Shown: positions 1-9,489 of the stretch, piece by piece | How positions within the stretch are numbered: position 1 is the first letter of the stretch | How the letters are laid out: each line of letters opens with the position of its first letter | Assembly: GCA_013054445.1 (NCBI GenBank) | Contig: JAAMPI010000939.1 | Coordinates: 1-22,632 of the forward strand | Direction of reading: 5' to 3' | From: Cudoniella acicularis | Lineage: Eukaryota; Ascomycota; Leotiomycetes; Helotiales; Helotiaceae | DNA length: 22,632 nt | Notes under the pieces: generated by a model | Databases searched by the model: none | Seen by the model: only the letters and a program-made list of their open reading frames with translations | Told to the model about the DNA's origin: nothing | Program-made: the position numbers and the translations under genes

Positions 1-976
1 GGTACAAGGAATCATGATTTATCATGGTTTTTCAAATAGCGTTAAGGGATGGGAATTTTTACGAATGTTGATTTTACTATTATTTGTATTTAGTAGGGGC
101 TCGGGGTCTGAGAGCTAAAACTTGGATTGTTCGGAAAGAAGGCCATTTTGAAAGTCTGGAGGTGATTATGAATTAAACGATAAGAATTTCCGAATTTCTT
201 CGTTGATCGAAACTCGGAGCAAGCTTTCGTGCAAATCATGACTTCAGACTTTGAAATCAACTGAAGCGCGTATTTGAGCTGTGCTTCATTGCTCTTCGGC
301 CTCTTCCTTTAGCTTTCTGATAGTCGACCCAGTTTCCACACGATCATGCCAATTTTCCTTTTCTGAGCTGTACAGCGGCTAATATTAATCTGAGAGCACT
401 TGTGTTCATGACGGTAAATCAAATAGCGACAGCATGCGTTTGTCGCCAAATTCCATTGCCTATCTTTACCTACCCCGAATTTGATTATAATCTTAAATAA
501 ATTTGTGTTACTGAAGACTAAATGCGCAGAATATGTCTAAATCTCGAGGCTTTTTCCCCCCCACTACACCTTACCATGTTCTCGACTAATTCTTCTGGTA
601 CCTCTGGTCTCAAATTTCGAAAAGCCAATGACTTACTTTTATGTATTTCACCAGCCAAGGTCTTAAACTGTAGATATTGTTCTCAGCTGTTCTGATTTAA
701 TAGTCATTACTTGAAATTTCTTCCAAGAAAATAAATTTGCATTCTATAGTCTTGAAGGAACAAAAATTCTCGACTTTTAAAGGCCTATGGACTGTTCGTT
801 GTTTTAACCATCACTGCAAAAAGCCAAGCGAAGGCGAATCAGTGAAGATCGATAATAGATATTGTGTGGGAACTCTAGCCTGGTCACCAGAAACTTCATT
901 CATTTTTTCAACTAGGCCACCTAGTGGGATTCTAATTTTCTCTTTAGAGTATTTAAATATCTATGAATTAGCGGCA
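1..976. other. Gene-free stretch, no recognisable content
   Basis: AT-rich sequence with no open frame that begins with ATG and looks coding. The longest open stretch, near its right end, starts with TTG and shows no family resemblance. I see no RNA gene, tandem array or transposon terminus before position 977. It may be old intergenic sequence or very decayed repeat. Confidence 0.5.
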
Positions 977-1154
977 TGTCACGACCCAAGATCATGTGAC
1001 AGGCCAGGTGATCATAGTTCACTAGTTCGCTGGTTCGCTGCCCAAGGGAGTGAACCAGTGAACACGTGAACAGCCACAACCACCTATATAGTTATATAGT
1101 TTTCCTATGTTAGAGCCTTTGTGCTCAACTCATACTCTTAGCAATAAGATAACA
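977..1154 (+). repeat. LTR-like sequence (possible solo or truncated LTR)
   Basis: It begins TGTCACGACCC and ends ATAAGATAACA, so it has the TG...CA ends of an LTR. Inside are TATA-like motifs (CTATATAG and TATATAG, about 1083-1100) and palindromic CACGTG/GATCA motifs like those in the LTR at 8075-8253. A 16-base word, AGGCCAGGTGATCATA (1001-1016), recurs exactly at 12129-12144. I find no 5-bp target-site duplication (left flank cggca, right flank ttcta), so the ends may be wrong or this may be a fragment. The family is not identified. Confidence 0.4.
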
Positions 1155-1741
1155 TTCTACCAGGATCTGCTTGACGCTTCTAAGACTAAGTAAACCCCTT
1201 CACGTGACATTGAGATCTCACGTGATAGCAGAACGTTACACTGCACTCTCATGTTTGACAGCATATTGAAGAATAACAGAAAATAGTAGCAAACAGTTAC
1301 AAGAAGTTCCAGCCATCTCCACTGCGTGCTTTGCTCGGATCAATTTTGTGGAGGAATTTGCCTGCGGAAACTTGAACTCCAACGTCTTGTGAATGACTGA
1401 CTGATTTGAGTTCTTCGAACATGAGAAACCATGTCTCGCGTTTGTGGGCGTCAGCTGTGCCACCTTGCATAGAGCCTATGCTAGAGGCTGTATGTCATTT
1501 ATAGACGAAATAGGGGGTTGTATGCTCATATTATTGCATGCAACAGGGGATGGACTAAAGTAATAATGGCAGGTAAAGTTAGCAGGGTATTGAATAAGTG
1601 CGATTGAGAAACTTGTGAGAGGATAATCGCAGGTACTAGATTATAGATCTTTCATGAAACTTCATCCTAGAAAGTAGAAAATACATGGAAAGTAGCAAAC
1701 TACTGTTTCAATGACATACCCTGAGGGCTCGTATTTGTGTC
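1155..1741. other. Intergenic, downstream of the xylosidase gene
   Basis: No gene recognised. Two perfect TCACGTGA palindromes (1200-1207 and 1218-1225) lie 10 bases apart. These match the E-box core bound by bHLH factors of the Cbf1 type, but similar CACGTG words occur in the LTR-like repeats of this window, so they may be part of a repeat. The last ~100 bases would contain the 3' UTR of the minus-strand GH43 gene. Confidence 0.45.
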
Positions 1742-3352
1742 TCATATCTCATATCTATCTGTCTCATGATGCACAGGCCTGTACACAAAATAGTCAAAAT
1801 TCGCCGGCAGCACAGTCCCATTGACATCCGAGCACGCCATTCCCACAAACGCTCCGGTAAAACTTCCATGAGCCTGATGTCCACCACACTCGTCAGAAAG
1901 AATAGAAGCATCAAAAACAGGCCCAATCTTCTTCAACTCTTCACCTTCGAGCGCGTAGAAGAACTGCAAATTTGGACCCCGGATTGTGAGCGCCAGTTTC
2001 ACCTTTCCTTCATTGGGGATCTGAACGGGTGGAGGGAGCGGGAATTTGAGGGCGCCGATTGGCGAAGAAGCCTCCGAGGTGAGAATGAGGAGCTCTCGCT
2101 GTCCGTCAGAATGAGCTGTCACAGTGAGGTAAAAGAAGTTGAATCGGCAATAGTATGCTGTGAGTCCGGCAAATTGTCTTTCGTCGGTTGGGGAGAAGTC
2201 GATGACGGTCTCGGCGTCGTATGAGAAATGAGTTTGCCGTCTTGCAACTAGCGATTGTTCGAACCAGGAACCGATAGACTCGCGGCCAAAAAGAGTGAGT
2301 TTGCCAGTTTCAGTAGAAAAGATCCGCTCCGGCTCAGGTGTTCGCAACCACTGGAAATCCTTGGGGAGTCCGTTTTCGAATGTGTACCGCTGCTCCGCCC
2401 AGTATTTGTCGATTTCCTGCACCCCGGGAACATCGACATAAAGTGATGGAAGAGAGCCATTTTTCACATAAAGCCAGTCATCCTCCCAGTAAGCCTCCTG
2501 GATGGAGGTTTCTCGGCCAAGCACGCATCGGCGTTCTTGCGTCGTTGGACGACCTCCAAGGTGGACCAGATATGTCTTGCCGTCTGGTGTGTCCACGATG
2601 TCGCCATGGCCGGCTCGTTGAATAGCAACGAACGGTGTATCCTTGGCTGTGAGAATATGCTTCTGCGGGTGTGTTTCATAGGGACCCCAGATATCGCGAG
2701 AACGAGCAAGGGTGCAAGCGTGGCCATAGCCAGTGCCACCTTCAGCAGTTAAAAGGTAATACCAGCCGTTTCTCTTGTACAGATGCGGGCCCTCCACCAG
2801 ATCCAAATCCGTTCCCAGGAAGATGTTTTTCCTGGGACCTACGAGCTTGCCGGCCAATGGGTCGAACTCCTGGAGCACGATACCTGCAAAGCTTCGGGGT
2901 CGGCGACGGTGGTCTTGGATCATGTTGACGAACCACTTTTTGCCGTCGGTGTCATGGAACAGTGAAGGGTCGAAACCAGATGAGTTCGCGAATACCGGAT
3001 CAGACCAAGGGCCTTCTATCGAAGGTGCAGTGACGATGTAGTTATGGGTATCTTTGAAAGAGCCATCTTTGCGTTTCACATCTGTGTACACCAGCCAGAA
3101 CTTTTCACCGTCGTGCGTAAGACATGGGGCCCAGACTCCACAACTGTCCGGATCACCTCGCATGTCTAGTTGACTTTTGCGACTCAAAGGACGAACAACA
3201 AGCTCCCAATTTGCCAGATCAGTAGAATGATGAATTTGTACTCCGGGATACCATTCGAAAGTGGACGTGGCAATATAGTAGTCATTGCCAACACGAAGGA
3301 CTGACGGGTCGGGGTTGAACCCTGGAAGAATGGGATTTCGAGCAAGTGGCAT
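1742..3352 (-). CDS. GH43 beta-xylosidase / alpha-arabinofuranosidase, intracellular
   Basis: Single-exon gene of 536 residues. The start is the ATG at 3350-3352, in good context (A at -3). The frame is open further upstream but has no ATG there. The N-terminal five-bladed propeller of glycoside hydrolase family 43 covers about residues 5-310. The family's three acidic residues are visible: D15 in NPDPS (general base), D128 in SGFDPSLFHD (pKa modulator) and E187 in LVEGPHLY (general acid). Their spacing is the one I recall for bacterial XynB/SXA-type xylosidases. Residues ~330-530 form the C-terminal beta-sandwich typical of this subfamily. No signal peptide is seen, so it probably hydrolyses imported xylo-oligosaccharides in the cytosol. 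Arabinofuranosidase side activity is common in the family. It stands alone, and nothing in it looks broken. Confidence 0.93.
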   Translation of the reverse strand: MPLARNPILPGFNPDPSVLRVGNDYYIATSTFEWYPGVQIHHSTDLANWELVVRPLSRKSQLDMRGDPDSCGVWAPCLTHDGEKFWLVYTDVKRKDGSFKDTHNYIVTAPSIEGPWSDPVFANSSGFDPSLFHDTDGKKWFVNMIQDHRRRPRSFAGIVLQEFDPLAGKLVGPRKNIFLGTDLDLVEGPHLYKRNGWYYLLTAEGGTGYGHACTLARSRDIWGPYETHPQKHILTAKDTPFVAIQRAGHGDIVDTPDGKTYLVHLGGRPTTQERRCVLGRETSIQEAYWEDDWLYVKNGSLPSLYVDVPGVQEIDKYWAEQRYTFENGLPKDFQWLRTPEPERIFSTETGKLTLFGRESIGSWFEQSLVARRQTHFSYDAETVIDFSPTDERQFAGLTAYYCRFNFFYLTVTAHSDGQRELLILTSEASSPIGALKFPLPPPVQIPNEGKVKLALTIRGPNLQFFYALEGEELKKIGPVFDASILSDECGGHQAHGSFTGAFVGMACSDVNGTVLPANFDYFVYRPVHHETDRYEI

Positions 3353-3849
3353 GGTGTCGTTAAAATTGAAGATGATATTTGAGCACCAGAAAATTGTTTT
3401 ATATTTCAAGAAAAATATGAGAATTGGTTAAAGCTGAAGCAGAATCATATCACATTTCCCAATTTATCCGGTTTACCCGGGTGGGTTACGCTAAGCCCGC
3501 ACTTCCCCGCATACCATCTGTATTTCAGGGGTTACTTACTCGCAAAGTAAAATGCTAGCCGTTTTCTGATTGTTATCGACTAACAATGTATTTTATGCCT
3601 CTAAAAAAAATATAGGATTACAAGCTAAGTACTGGTTCTACATTATACTATTCCTTTTATTTAAATTCCAGGGGGTCTTGCAAAAACGCCACAACATGCA
3701 ATGACTCAAGACCATCCCTGCTCCCGCATGTAGGCATCCACGGGCCAAGAACTTAAAATCATGAAAACTCCACTTTCAGCGGGGTCATTTCTGCTTGATA
3801 TCACGAAATAAGGAGCGGAATAATTGGAATCAGTCTGGCAATTATCAAA
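3353..3849. other. Divergent promoter region between GH43 and the 2EXR gene
   Basis: 497 bases between two divergently transcribed genes, so it should hold both promoters. It contains an A-rich tract (about 3603-3610), GC-rich words (CCCGGG near 3476) and one candidate carbon-repression site listed separately. No convincing XlnR-type site (GGCTAA) was found. No RNA gene or transposon is visible. Confidence 0.5.
3505..3510 (-). promoter_or_regulatory. Candidate CreA carbon-catabolite repression site
   Basis: On the minus strand the bases read GCGGGG, matching the CreA consensus SYGGRG, about 150 bases upstream of the GH43 start codon. CreA repression is expected for a xylan-use gene, but a single 6-base match is weak evidence. 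Confidence 0.22.
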
Positions 3850-4980
3850 ATGGCGAAAGTGAAGCCAAGTATCACCACCCGTACACTTCGGAAGCGTCCC
3901 CAAATTTCCCCGTCCAACGATGAAAAAATCCCCAATCTCAAACCCAAGCGCAAATACACCCGAGCTCCTCGGTTCAAATTCTTCTCTCGGCTTCCAGCTG
4001 AGCTACGTCTCAAGATATGGCACTATGCGATTCCCGACCGTGAGGCTTACTCTCATGCTAATTTGCTATTTCTTTGCGTTGGAGCTGGGAGGCTAGGAGC
4101 TGTTTTGTCGGCCATTATTCCCGTTTGTTCTTCTATCTTGGGAACAAAACAGCTTCGAAGCTCTCAAATGGTTAATAATCTCCCGAAATTACAACGCTGA
4201 CTCGTTGGACAGCTCGAATAATCAACCTTTTCGTGCATACTCCGATGGCCTCGAACCATTATAACTACTCTCTCGCAATACCACGCATGGTAAAACGCTG
4301 TTCTTTCAGCTGCTCTATTTTGCCATCCAACGAACAAATCAAGATCCCTAGTTCAGATCGGAAGCAATATAATAAGACGCACCCCGACAAATGTAAGGTA
4401 CCGATGGGACCGGCAATGCTATATGCGTGTTCAGAAAGCCGAGATTTGGCGATGAAATATTATCAGCTGGCGTTTGGTGGGCAACATTCATTGCTAAAAA
4501 AATCGACAGTTCATCAAACGGTGGAAGAAATTCAGCTTGGGAGAGAAGAAAATTTGGATTGATTTCGAAAGAGATGTCGTCTTTTTAGACGTATGGCATA
4601 GGACCGGCTTGGAGGAGTGTCTTTCCCGAAAGCTCTTTCAAGAATTCGTTCCAGATGAAGTCTCCCGAATTAAACGATTGGGGTTTGGAGGAGGGTGGGC
4701 TGTAGCGTCAGGAGCAACCCGCACTTTTATGGAATTGATTGGGCAACGCGGCGTGTTTGACGGTTTTACCAGCTTGGAGGAGGTATATGTCTGGGATGAC
4801 ATCAGCACTATACCTCCACCGCCTTCAGGAAACCGTCATCCCTTTGCCCTCAGTGATAAGGAGCCATTTAGGTTGGGTTTGGTGAAAAGTCTAGAGATTT
4901 TGAGAAGTAAAGGGGGTTGGGATGCCGAGCGACCGTTGCCTTCAGTCAGGATTATGAGGGATTTGGATCGTGTTGAGTGA
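3850..4980 (+). CDS. 2EXR-domain protein (fungal F-box-like family), two proposed introns
   Basis: Proposed exons are 3850-4039, 4213-4471 and 4536-4980, giving 297 residues. Exon 1 has a basic N-terminus and then FSRLPAELRLKIWHYAIPD, the start of the 2EXR domain, which is abundant in Leotiomycetes. Intron 1 (173 nt) has donor GTGAGG, branch CTGAC and acceptor GGACAG. Removing it joins AIPD directly to PRIINLF, as expected in the family. Exon 2 carries the conserved block PAMLYACSESRDLAMKYYQLA. Exon 3 carries KIWIDFERDVVFL and the variable C-terminal part. Intron 2 (64 nt, 4472-4535) has a weak donor, GTTTGG. The alternative is a one-base slip in the A7 run at 4496-4502, which would restore the same downstream frame and make this a frameshifted gene or a sequencing error. 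Molecular function is unknown, though protein-protein interaction is often assumed. Confidence 0.75.
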
Positions 4981-5272
4981 GTGTTGCCTTGGTATTGCGG
5001 GTACCAAAGCTTTCAAGGCAGCTAGCATGCAGTTTCTATCATTTCTTAGAACCAAAAGATTCTTCGGTGATTTTCATCTTCGCTGCGAAGTCTCAAACAT
5101 GCCGAGCCTGTTTCAATATCTTGCCAAAATATTCAAGGACTATCTTCGACGACCACAGGCTAGAAATATTATTACTTTGCAGCTCCTGCCTAATAATAGA
5201 TACACTTTGCATAAACAAGATGACGAAGCCCCATAAAGGTCTAAATTTAAATTAAAGCTCCTGTATAGTAAA
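4981..5272. other. Intergenic / 3' UTR of the 2EXR gene
   Basis: Short open frames here have no ATG start and no recognisable domain. Probably the 3' UTR and spacer up to the MITE. Confidence 0.45.
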
Positions 5273-5543
5273 CCCCCCCCCCCATTTGGGACACCTTTTA
5301 CACCAAAAATAGCGATTTTAAAGTATTTTTAACTCTACGAAAAATTAATATAATTATCTAAAATTTTAAATATAGGATATTTATATATGTCATTTAATAT
5401 AAAAAATATGAAAAATCTTAGGGTTAGGGTTATTATATAATTAACCGTTAAAAATAAAAATAAATTTCCTTTATAATTTATATATAAACTAAAATACGCT
5501 ATTTTTGGTGTAAAAGGTGTCCCAAATTGGGGGGGGGGGGGGG
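5273..5543. mobile_element. Foldback MITE with C/G homopolymer ends
   Basis: A 271-bp non-coding element with long terminal inverted repeats. The left arm (about 5273-5314) is C11 followed by ATTTGGGACACC...CACCAAAAATAGCG. The right arm (about 5497-5543) is its reverse complement, ending in G15. Beyond the homopolymers the arms match over about 30 bases with one mismatch next to the C/G run. The interior is very AT-rich, has no open frame, and contains TTAGGGTTAGGG at 5418-5429. It can form a long hairpin. A clear target-site duplication is not visible, so the exact ends and the parent transposon are unknown. The homopolymers may also be length-variable or mis-sequenced. Confidence 0.8.
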
Positions 5544-6558
5544 CAGGTGGGGACTTATGCCTTGAGAATACATGACAAACTTCAAATATTTTTGGGAATG
5601 CATCTGGTTATAAGTCTGTATTCTTCTCAATATCATGATTATCTATTTTTTTTTTTATATTTCAATGTGATCAAGCAATCGAACATTTGAAGTGTTGGCG
5701 CCTTGTTGAAAAAGATATTATTACCAAGCAATACAAACATGTCGCTTGAACCCAGCCGTATCCACATGGCGCAATACCGAATTTTCACCTATTATAGCTA
5801 ATTCATATCTGCTAAAATATTTAAAGAGACAGCAATTATCCTTTGATTACGAAGAACTCGTGCACCACAAAACTCTTCACGGCAGAATCGCAAACTGCCT
5901 ATTTACGTAAAACCATTATATTTGTGTCCTTTCTGTGATTCTGCCACAAAATTGGGCAAAGCAGTCAGAACTTAAAATTTACTTCCCCACTTGATGCATT
6001 ATCAAAATTTTCTCTTCCTTCCCAATCACTAGCTATAAATGAAAGTGTCGACTAGGATCGACCCCATAATCTCAGCCCCACCTGGGCTAACATTTTACGA
6101 AAATTATTGTTCCCCGCAAAGTTATATTAAGATCGCAAGCCAGAAATACGAGTCAAAGGTCGGCAGTTACGTATATAGCTCATATTCAGTCACTGATGAC
6201 GAAACATCAGCAAAACGTGATTAAATGCACAAGTCTAATGGTTGAGGGATTTTGAACGGATATTAGAAGCAATACAGGTAATTGCTATGTGGCCCCTCCT
6301 CTGTCACCCCTCAATACCAATGTGCCTTACTAATACTCACATTTTCTGGCTAATGCAAGTTTGCTCTTTCTTTATATATATCTCTCTGCCCCTTTTCTTT
6401 ACTTATTTTCTTTTCTAATCGAAATGTTCCTGTTTATCTTATACGTGCCAGCCGCCTTCTCGTTCATCTGAAGGCCATACCTGCCTTCTTTCTGCAAATT
6501 CATAATTTAACTTTAACGCGCAAATATTTGGGTTCTAGCAACCCTACTTCTGAACAAA
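5544..6558. other. Intergenic, promoter region of the alpha/beta-hydrolase gene
   Basis: About 1 kb of AT-rich sequence. One ATG-started frame of 61 codons (6039-6224) has no recognisable domain and is probably chance. Near the right end is a pyrimidine-rich stretch (about 6363-6416, with TATATATATC), typical of a fungal core promoter before the hydrolase start at 6559. No RNA gene or transposon recognised. Confidence 0.5.
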
Positions 6559-7800
6559 ATGGAAAACAGAAACAGCCATCCAGGAAAGTCCAAGTCACGA
6601 AAACTAGGGCTCCTCTCATCATTGACTCTCCTCCTTCTCTCCTTACCATTAAGTAACGCAGCAACACGAGACCCCTCCAAAAAACCCATCATCCTCGACA
6701 GCTCCGGCGGTTTCGAAATCGGCGGAAAAGTCCTCACCAACCCCAAAAAACCCAATGAAACACTTTCCTGCGATCACGGTTATGTAGAGTACTTCCTTCC
6801 CTGTAAGTTAATGAGGCTTTTGTTCATCTACTTCCCCACCTCACCTTGTTTCATCATTTATCCTAAACCCTTCCCGAAACCTTCCTAATCCAGCGAAATT
6901 TATCCTGAGACTTTCCTAGAGAGACAAAAACTAACTCCCCGTCTCCTAGGGACACCGCGAAAAACCAGTCTGGTCATGTGGCACAGCTCCAGTACACAAG
7001 TCTACCAAAACCGCTGGGACGGCGGCGAAGGCTACAAAGACAAGTTCCTCCGCCGCGACTACCCCGTTTACCTCTGGGATGGACCCCGCGTGGGACGCGC
7101 CAACTACGGATGCGAAAATATCACCTACGTGCCATGGTATCGCGACCAAGCTAATTTCGCAAATTGGAATTTTGGCCCAAAGTTCAAGAATTGGTGGCCT
7201 GATGTGCAGTTCCCGACTGAAGATGAGTATGCCTGGCAGCAGGCGACGAGTGCGCGGTATGATGAGATGGATACGGAGGAGAATGTGCAACTTCATGGGT
7301 ATGCGATGTCGGTTGCTGCTGATTCGGGGAAGTTAGGCGAGAGGATCGTGTATGTGACGAATTCAGCTGGTGGGTACCGTGCCCAGTTGGCGGCGACTAT
7401 GAGTAAGAAGAACAATATTGCTGGGATTGTTGCTTATGAGTGTATTGGATATGTTTACCCTGACAATGTCAACATCACGGCTGGCAAGTGGGGTTTTGGT
7501 CCTACGATCGTGCCGTTGGAAGATTTCAAGAGGTTGGCAAAGCTCACGGCAATTCAGTTTATTTGGGGAGATCACAGGCAGAATTCGACGTCTTTCGTTC
7601 AGGATTCGTGGCGCGCTGCAGCGCTTATTAATCAGTATGGAGGTAATGCGCAGGTGTTTGTGCTGGGGAATGATACGAGCTTCAAGGGAAATACGCATAT
7701 TGCTTTCGCGGATATGAATAATGATCAGGTAGCGGGAGCTCTGGATGACTTTCTTGCGAAAAATAATTTAGATGGTTATGTGGATAATGCAAAAGTTTAA
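6559..7800 (+). CDS. Secreted alpha/beta-hydrolase (fungal esterase/lipase-like), one intron
   Basis: Exons 6559-6802 and 6950-7800 give 364 residues. The 147-nt intron has donor GTAAGT, branch CTAAC (6931-6935) and acceptor CCTAG. Splicing joins EYFLP to W-TPRKTSLVMWH, restoring the first core strand. The N-terminus is basic, then hydrophobic (residues ~16-34, LGLLSSLTLLLLSLPLSNA), and is a likely signal peptide cleaved near SNA-A. The nucleophile elbow is VTNSAGG with S220. Candidate partners are D289 (IWGDH) and H331 (GNTHIAFAD), all inferred from position. Sequons NET, NIT (twice), NST and NDT suggest glycosylation. The conserved RWDGGEGYKDKFLRRDYPVY block matches a fungal hydrolase family of unknown substrate. 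The stop codon is followed after 14 bases by a dispersed repeat, so the native 3' UTR may have been replaced. Confidence 0.87.
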
Positions 7801-7814
7801 TGAATGATTTTCAA

Positions 7815-8074
7815 TGTTGTTTCGCGCTAATCCTTACCTCCCTTTACGTGCGCGCTAAGCCACGGTGCACGTGACACCTCGCCGCTTTATTCACCCTCGC
7901 TTTACCTTAACCTCACCCGTCCTCACCGGCCTTCATTGTCTACGCTCTACTACCTTACCTCTGCTCACCCCTCTTGCCTAGGATATGGTCATCCCGGTCG
8001 TGCTACTATCGAGAACGTTAACTTCTAGCGAGAAGGATTTAGGGGAGCTAGAACAGGCTCCGTAGGGCCATAAT
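7815..8074 (+). repeat. Dispersed ~260-bp repeat, copy 1
   Basis: It starts TGTTGTTTCGCGCTAATCC and ends GGGCCATAAT. A second copy lies in the same orientation at 20739-21236 (267 bp after removing its nested LTR). The copies align end to end. Many differences are T here against C in copy 2 (for example gctttacc against gcttcacc), the pattern expected of RIP at CpA. No coding capacity is seen. The TG start suggests an LTR or transposon end, but the family is unknown. It begins 14 bases after the hydrolase stop codon. Confidence 0.8.
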
Positions 8075-8253
8075 TGTCANAGAGCANTCAGGCAGACGTT
8101 GCAAGTAAACAGTGCTCTATTACTTAGAATAATCGACGAAGAAGAGAAGAAGGGGAAGGGAGAAGCTGCCACGTATTTAACCTCTGCCCGAAACCTCGCT
8201 TAGGCCTAGCGCCGTCACGTGTAGAACAGGTCACGTGAACCAACTCCGTGACA
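8075..8253 (-). mobile_element. Solo LTR (179 bp) with 5-bp target-site duplication
   Basis: Read on the minus strand it starts TGTCACGGAGTTGG and ends TGACA, so it has TG...CA termini. It holds CACGTGAC palindromes, a TATA-like TTAAATAC and a pyrimidine tract, the usual promoter layout of a fungal retrotransposon LTR. It is flanked by ATAAT (8070-8074) and ATAAC (8254-8258), a 5-bp duplication with one C/T difference. Copy 2 of the host repeat lacks this insertion. Two Ns (8080 and 8087) fall inside it, which suggests a multicopy consensus. No internal retrotransposon domain accompanies it. Confidence 0.75.
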
Positions 8254-8466
8254 ATAACCTCTTGTTTCCCGTTTATTATATATTTATAGATAATATTATA
8301 TAGTATTATTATATCTTATTTTTCGGCTTTTTTAAATCTTATATAATTAGTATTACTTTTAAAGTCTTCTTTTAATATTATAAGTTTATCTTACTATATT
8401 AGTCTTTTATATATAACTATAATATATTTATTAGTTTTATTAGTTTTAAATATCCTAGTATAGTTT
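8254..8466. other. AT-rich decayed sequence
   Basis: Very AT-rich (runs such as tttattatatatttatagataatattatatag). No gene seen. It is probably the 3' non-coding part of the decayed minus-strand transposon ORF to its right. Confidence 0.4.
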
Positions 8467-9480
8467 TTATCGCTTATCCTTACGCGTATAGTCTAGTCTA
8501 CGTCGATCGAGTCGAGTATTTCGTTCGCTAGATAGCGAAAGAATATCTTTATATCCTTTATAAGCTTTTTTTTAGATTAGCTTTACCTTTCCGGCCTTTT
8601 CTATTTCTTTTTCGTTCGTAGGCTAGTATTTCTTATCGACTACTCGTTTCTAGCTTTCGTTTTAGATAGGTACCTCGCGTAGCGCCTTTAGCTTATTAGG
8701 TACTAAGGGCCTCGGTCGAGCTATAATACGTCCGCTAGCGAGCTCCTCGTTAGCTCGCTTATCGGTCCTTTTAGCTACCTCGCTCGATAGCGCTCGCCTT
8801 ACTTTCGTAGGTTAAGTACTATCGGGCTTAGTATTCTTAAGGGTTTTCGTAATACCTTTTACGCTCTTATTAATTCTAGAGAACGCGTTAGTTATCGTTT
8901 TAAAGAGATCTATTCCGATATTCTTTTTAAGGGTTACGAAGTCCTTCGCGAGTTTATTAGCGAACTACTTAAAGGTAGCTTCTATCTCTTTTTCTTTTTT
9001 CTAGCCCTATATAATAACCGATTTAAAGGTATTAATATAAGTACCTACTATTCTCTTAAGGGAGTTCTTTTTCTTTAGGATAGCTAGGGGTATCCTTTCT
9101 TTCCTTTTGTTTTCCCTTAAGAGTCTAGCTCCCTTAGGTTAGTTGTCTATATCGACGTCTATCTCCGCGTCGGATATATCGATTTCTAGTAGATTGTCGT
9201 GTCGTAGGGCCGCTATAAACAGATGCTTACCCCTACCGGTCGGTATCACTAGCGTATCCTTTGTTCTCGACGGCGTAGGCCGTATTAGTAGTAAGGTTGT
9301 CGTCGGGGACGGGGTCCTCGGCGCTATCTCTTCGTCCTCTCCTTCTGGTTTCGTCGCCGCCGTCGCTGGTTTAGGGGGGACGATCCGTGCTAGTTTCCGT
9401 GTACCGTGTGCTTGTTTCTTGCTAGATGAACTGCTTATCCTAGCGGTTTTTCGCTTTGTGTAACCAAAGTTATGGGTCGT
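8467..9480 (-). pseudogene. Decayed transposon-type ORF, RIP-like stops
   Basis: One minus-strand frame runs about 1 kb to a TAA at 8467-8469, with roughly nine internal TAA/TAG stops but no frameshift. That is the mark of point mutation rather than random decay. The first ~120 codons are Ser/Pro/Thr-rich (PPKPATAATKPEGEDEEIAP). They are followed by strongly basic, Lys/Glu-rich segments such as TKVRRALSSEVAKRTDKRA, which could form helices or a coiled coil. This resembles the nucleic-acid-binding first ORF (gag-like) of a retroelement, but I cannot name the family. No ATG is seen at the right end, where the sequence passes into the ankyrin pseudogene around 9480-9500. It may be a 5'-truncated element. 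Confidence 0.5.
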
Positions 9481-9489
9481 GAAAAAGTA

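Noticed and set aside
737..1069. Open frame of 110 codons
   Set aside because: Starts with TTG, has no recognisable domain and overlaps the LTR-like repeat.
3353..3409. Upstream extension of the GH43 frame
   Set aside because: The frame is open but begins with TTG. The ATG at 3350-3352 gives the family's normal N-terminus and catalytic numbering.
4970..5255. Two overlapping frames after the 2EXR gene
   Set aside because: Non-ATG starts, no family resemblance; most likely 3' UTR.
6045..6100. tRNA-like words (GATCGACCCC, AGCCCCACCTGGGCT)
   Set aside because: No cloverleaf with a proper anticodon arm could be drawn on either strand.
6039..6224. ATG-started 61-codon frame before the hydrolase gene
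   Set aside because: No domain, unremarkable composition, AT-rich intergenic position; probably chance or an upstream ORF.
6803..6888. Read-through of the hydrolase intron as coding
   Set aside because: The canonical donor, branch and acceptor are present, and splicing restores the alpha/beta-hydrolase core; read-through gives an early stop.
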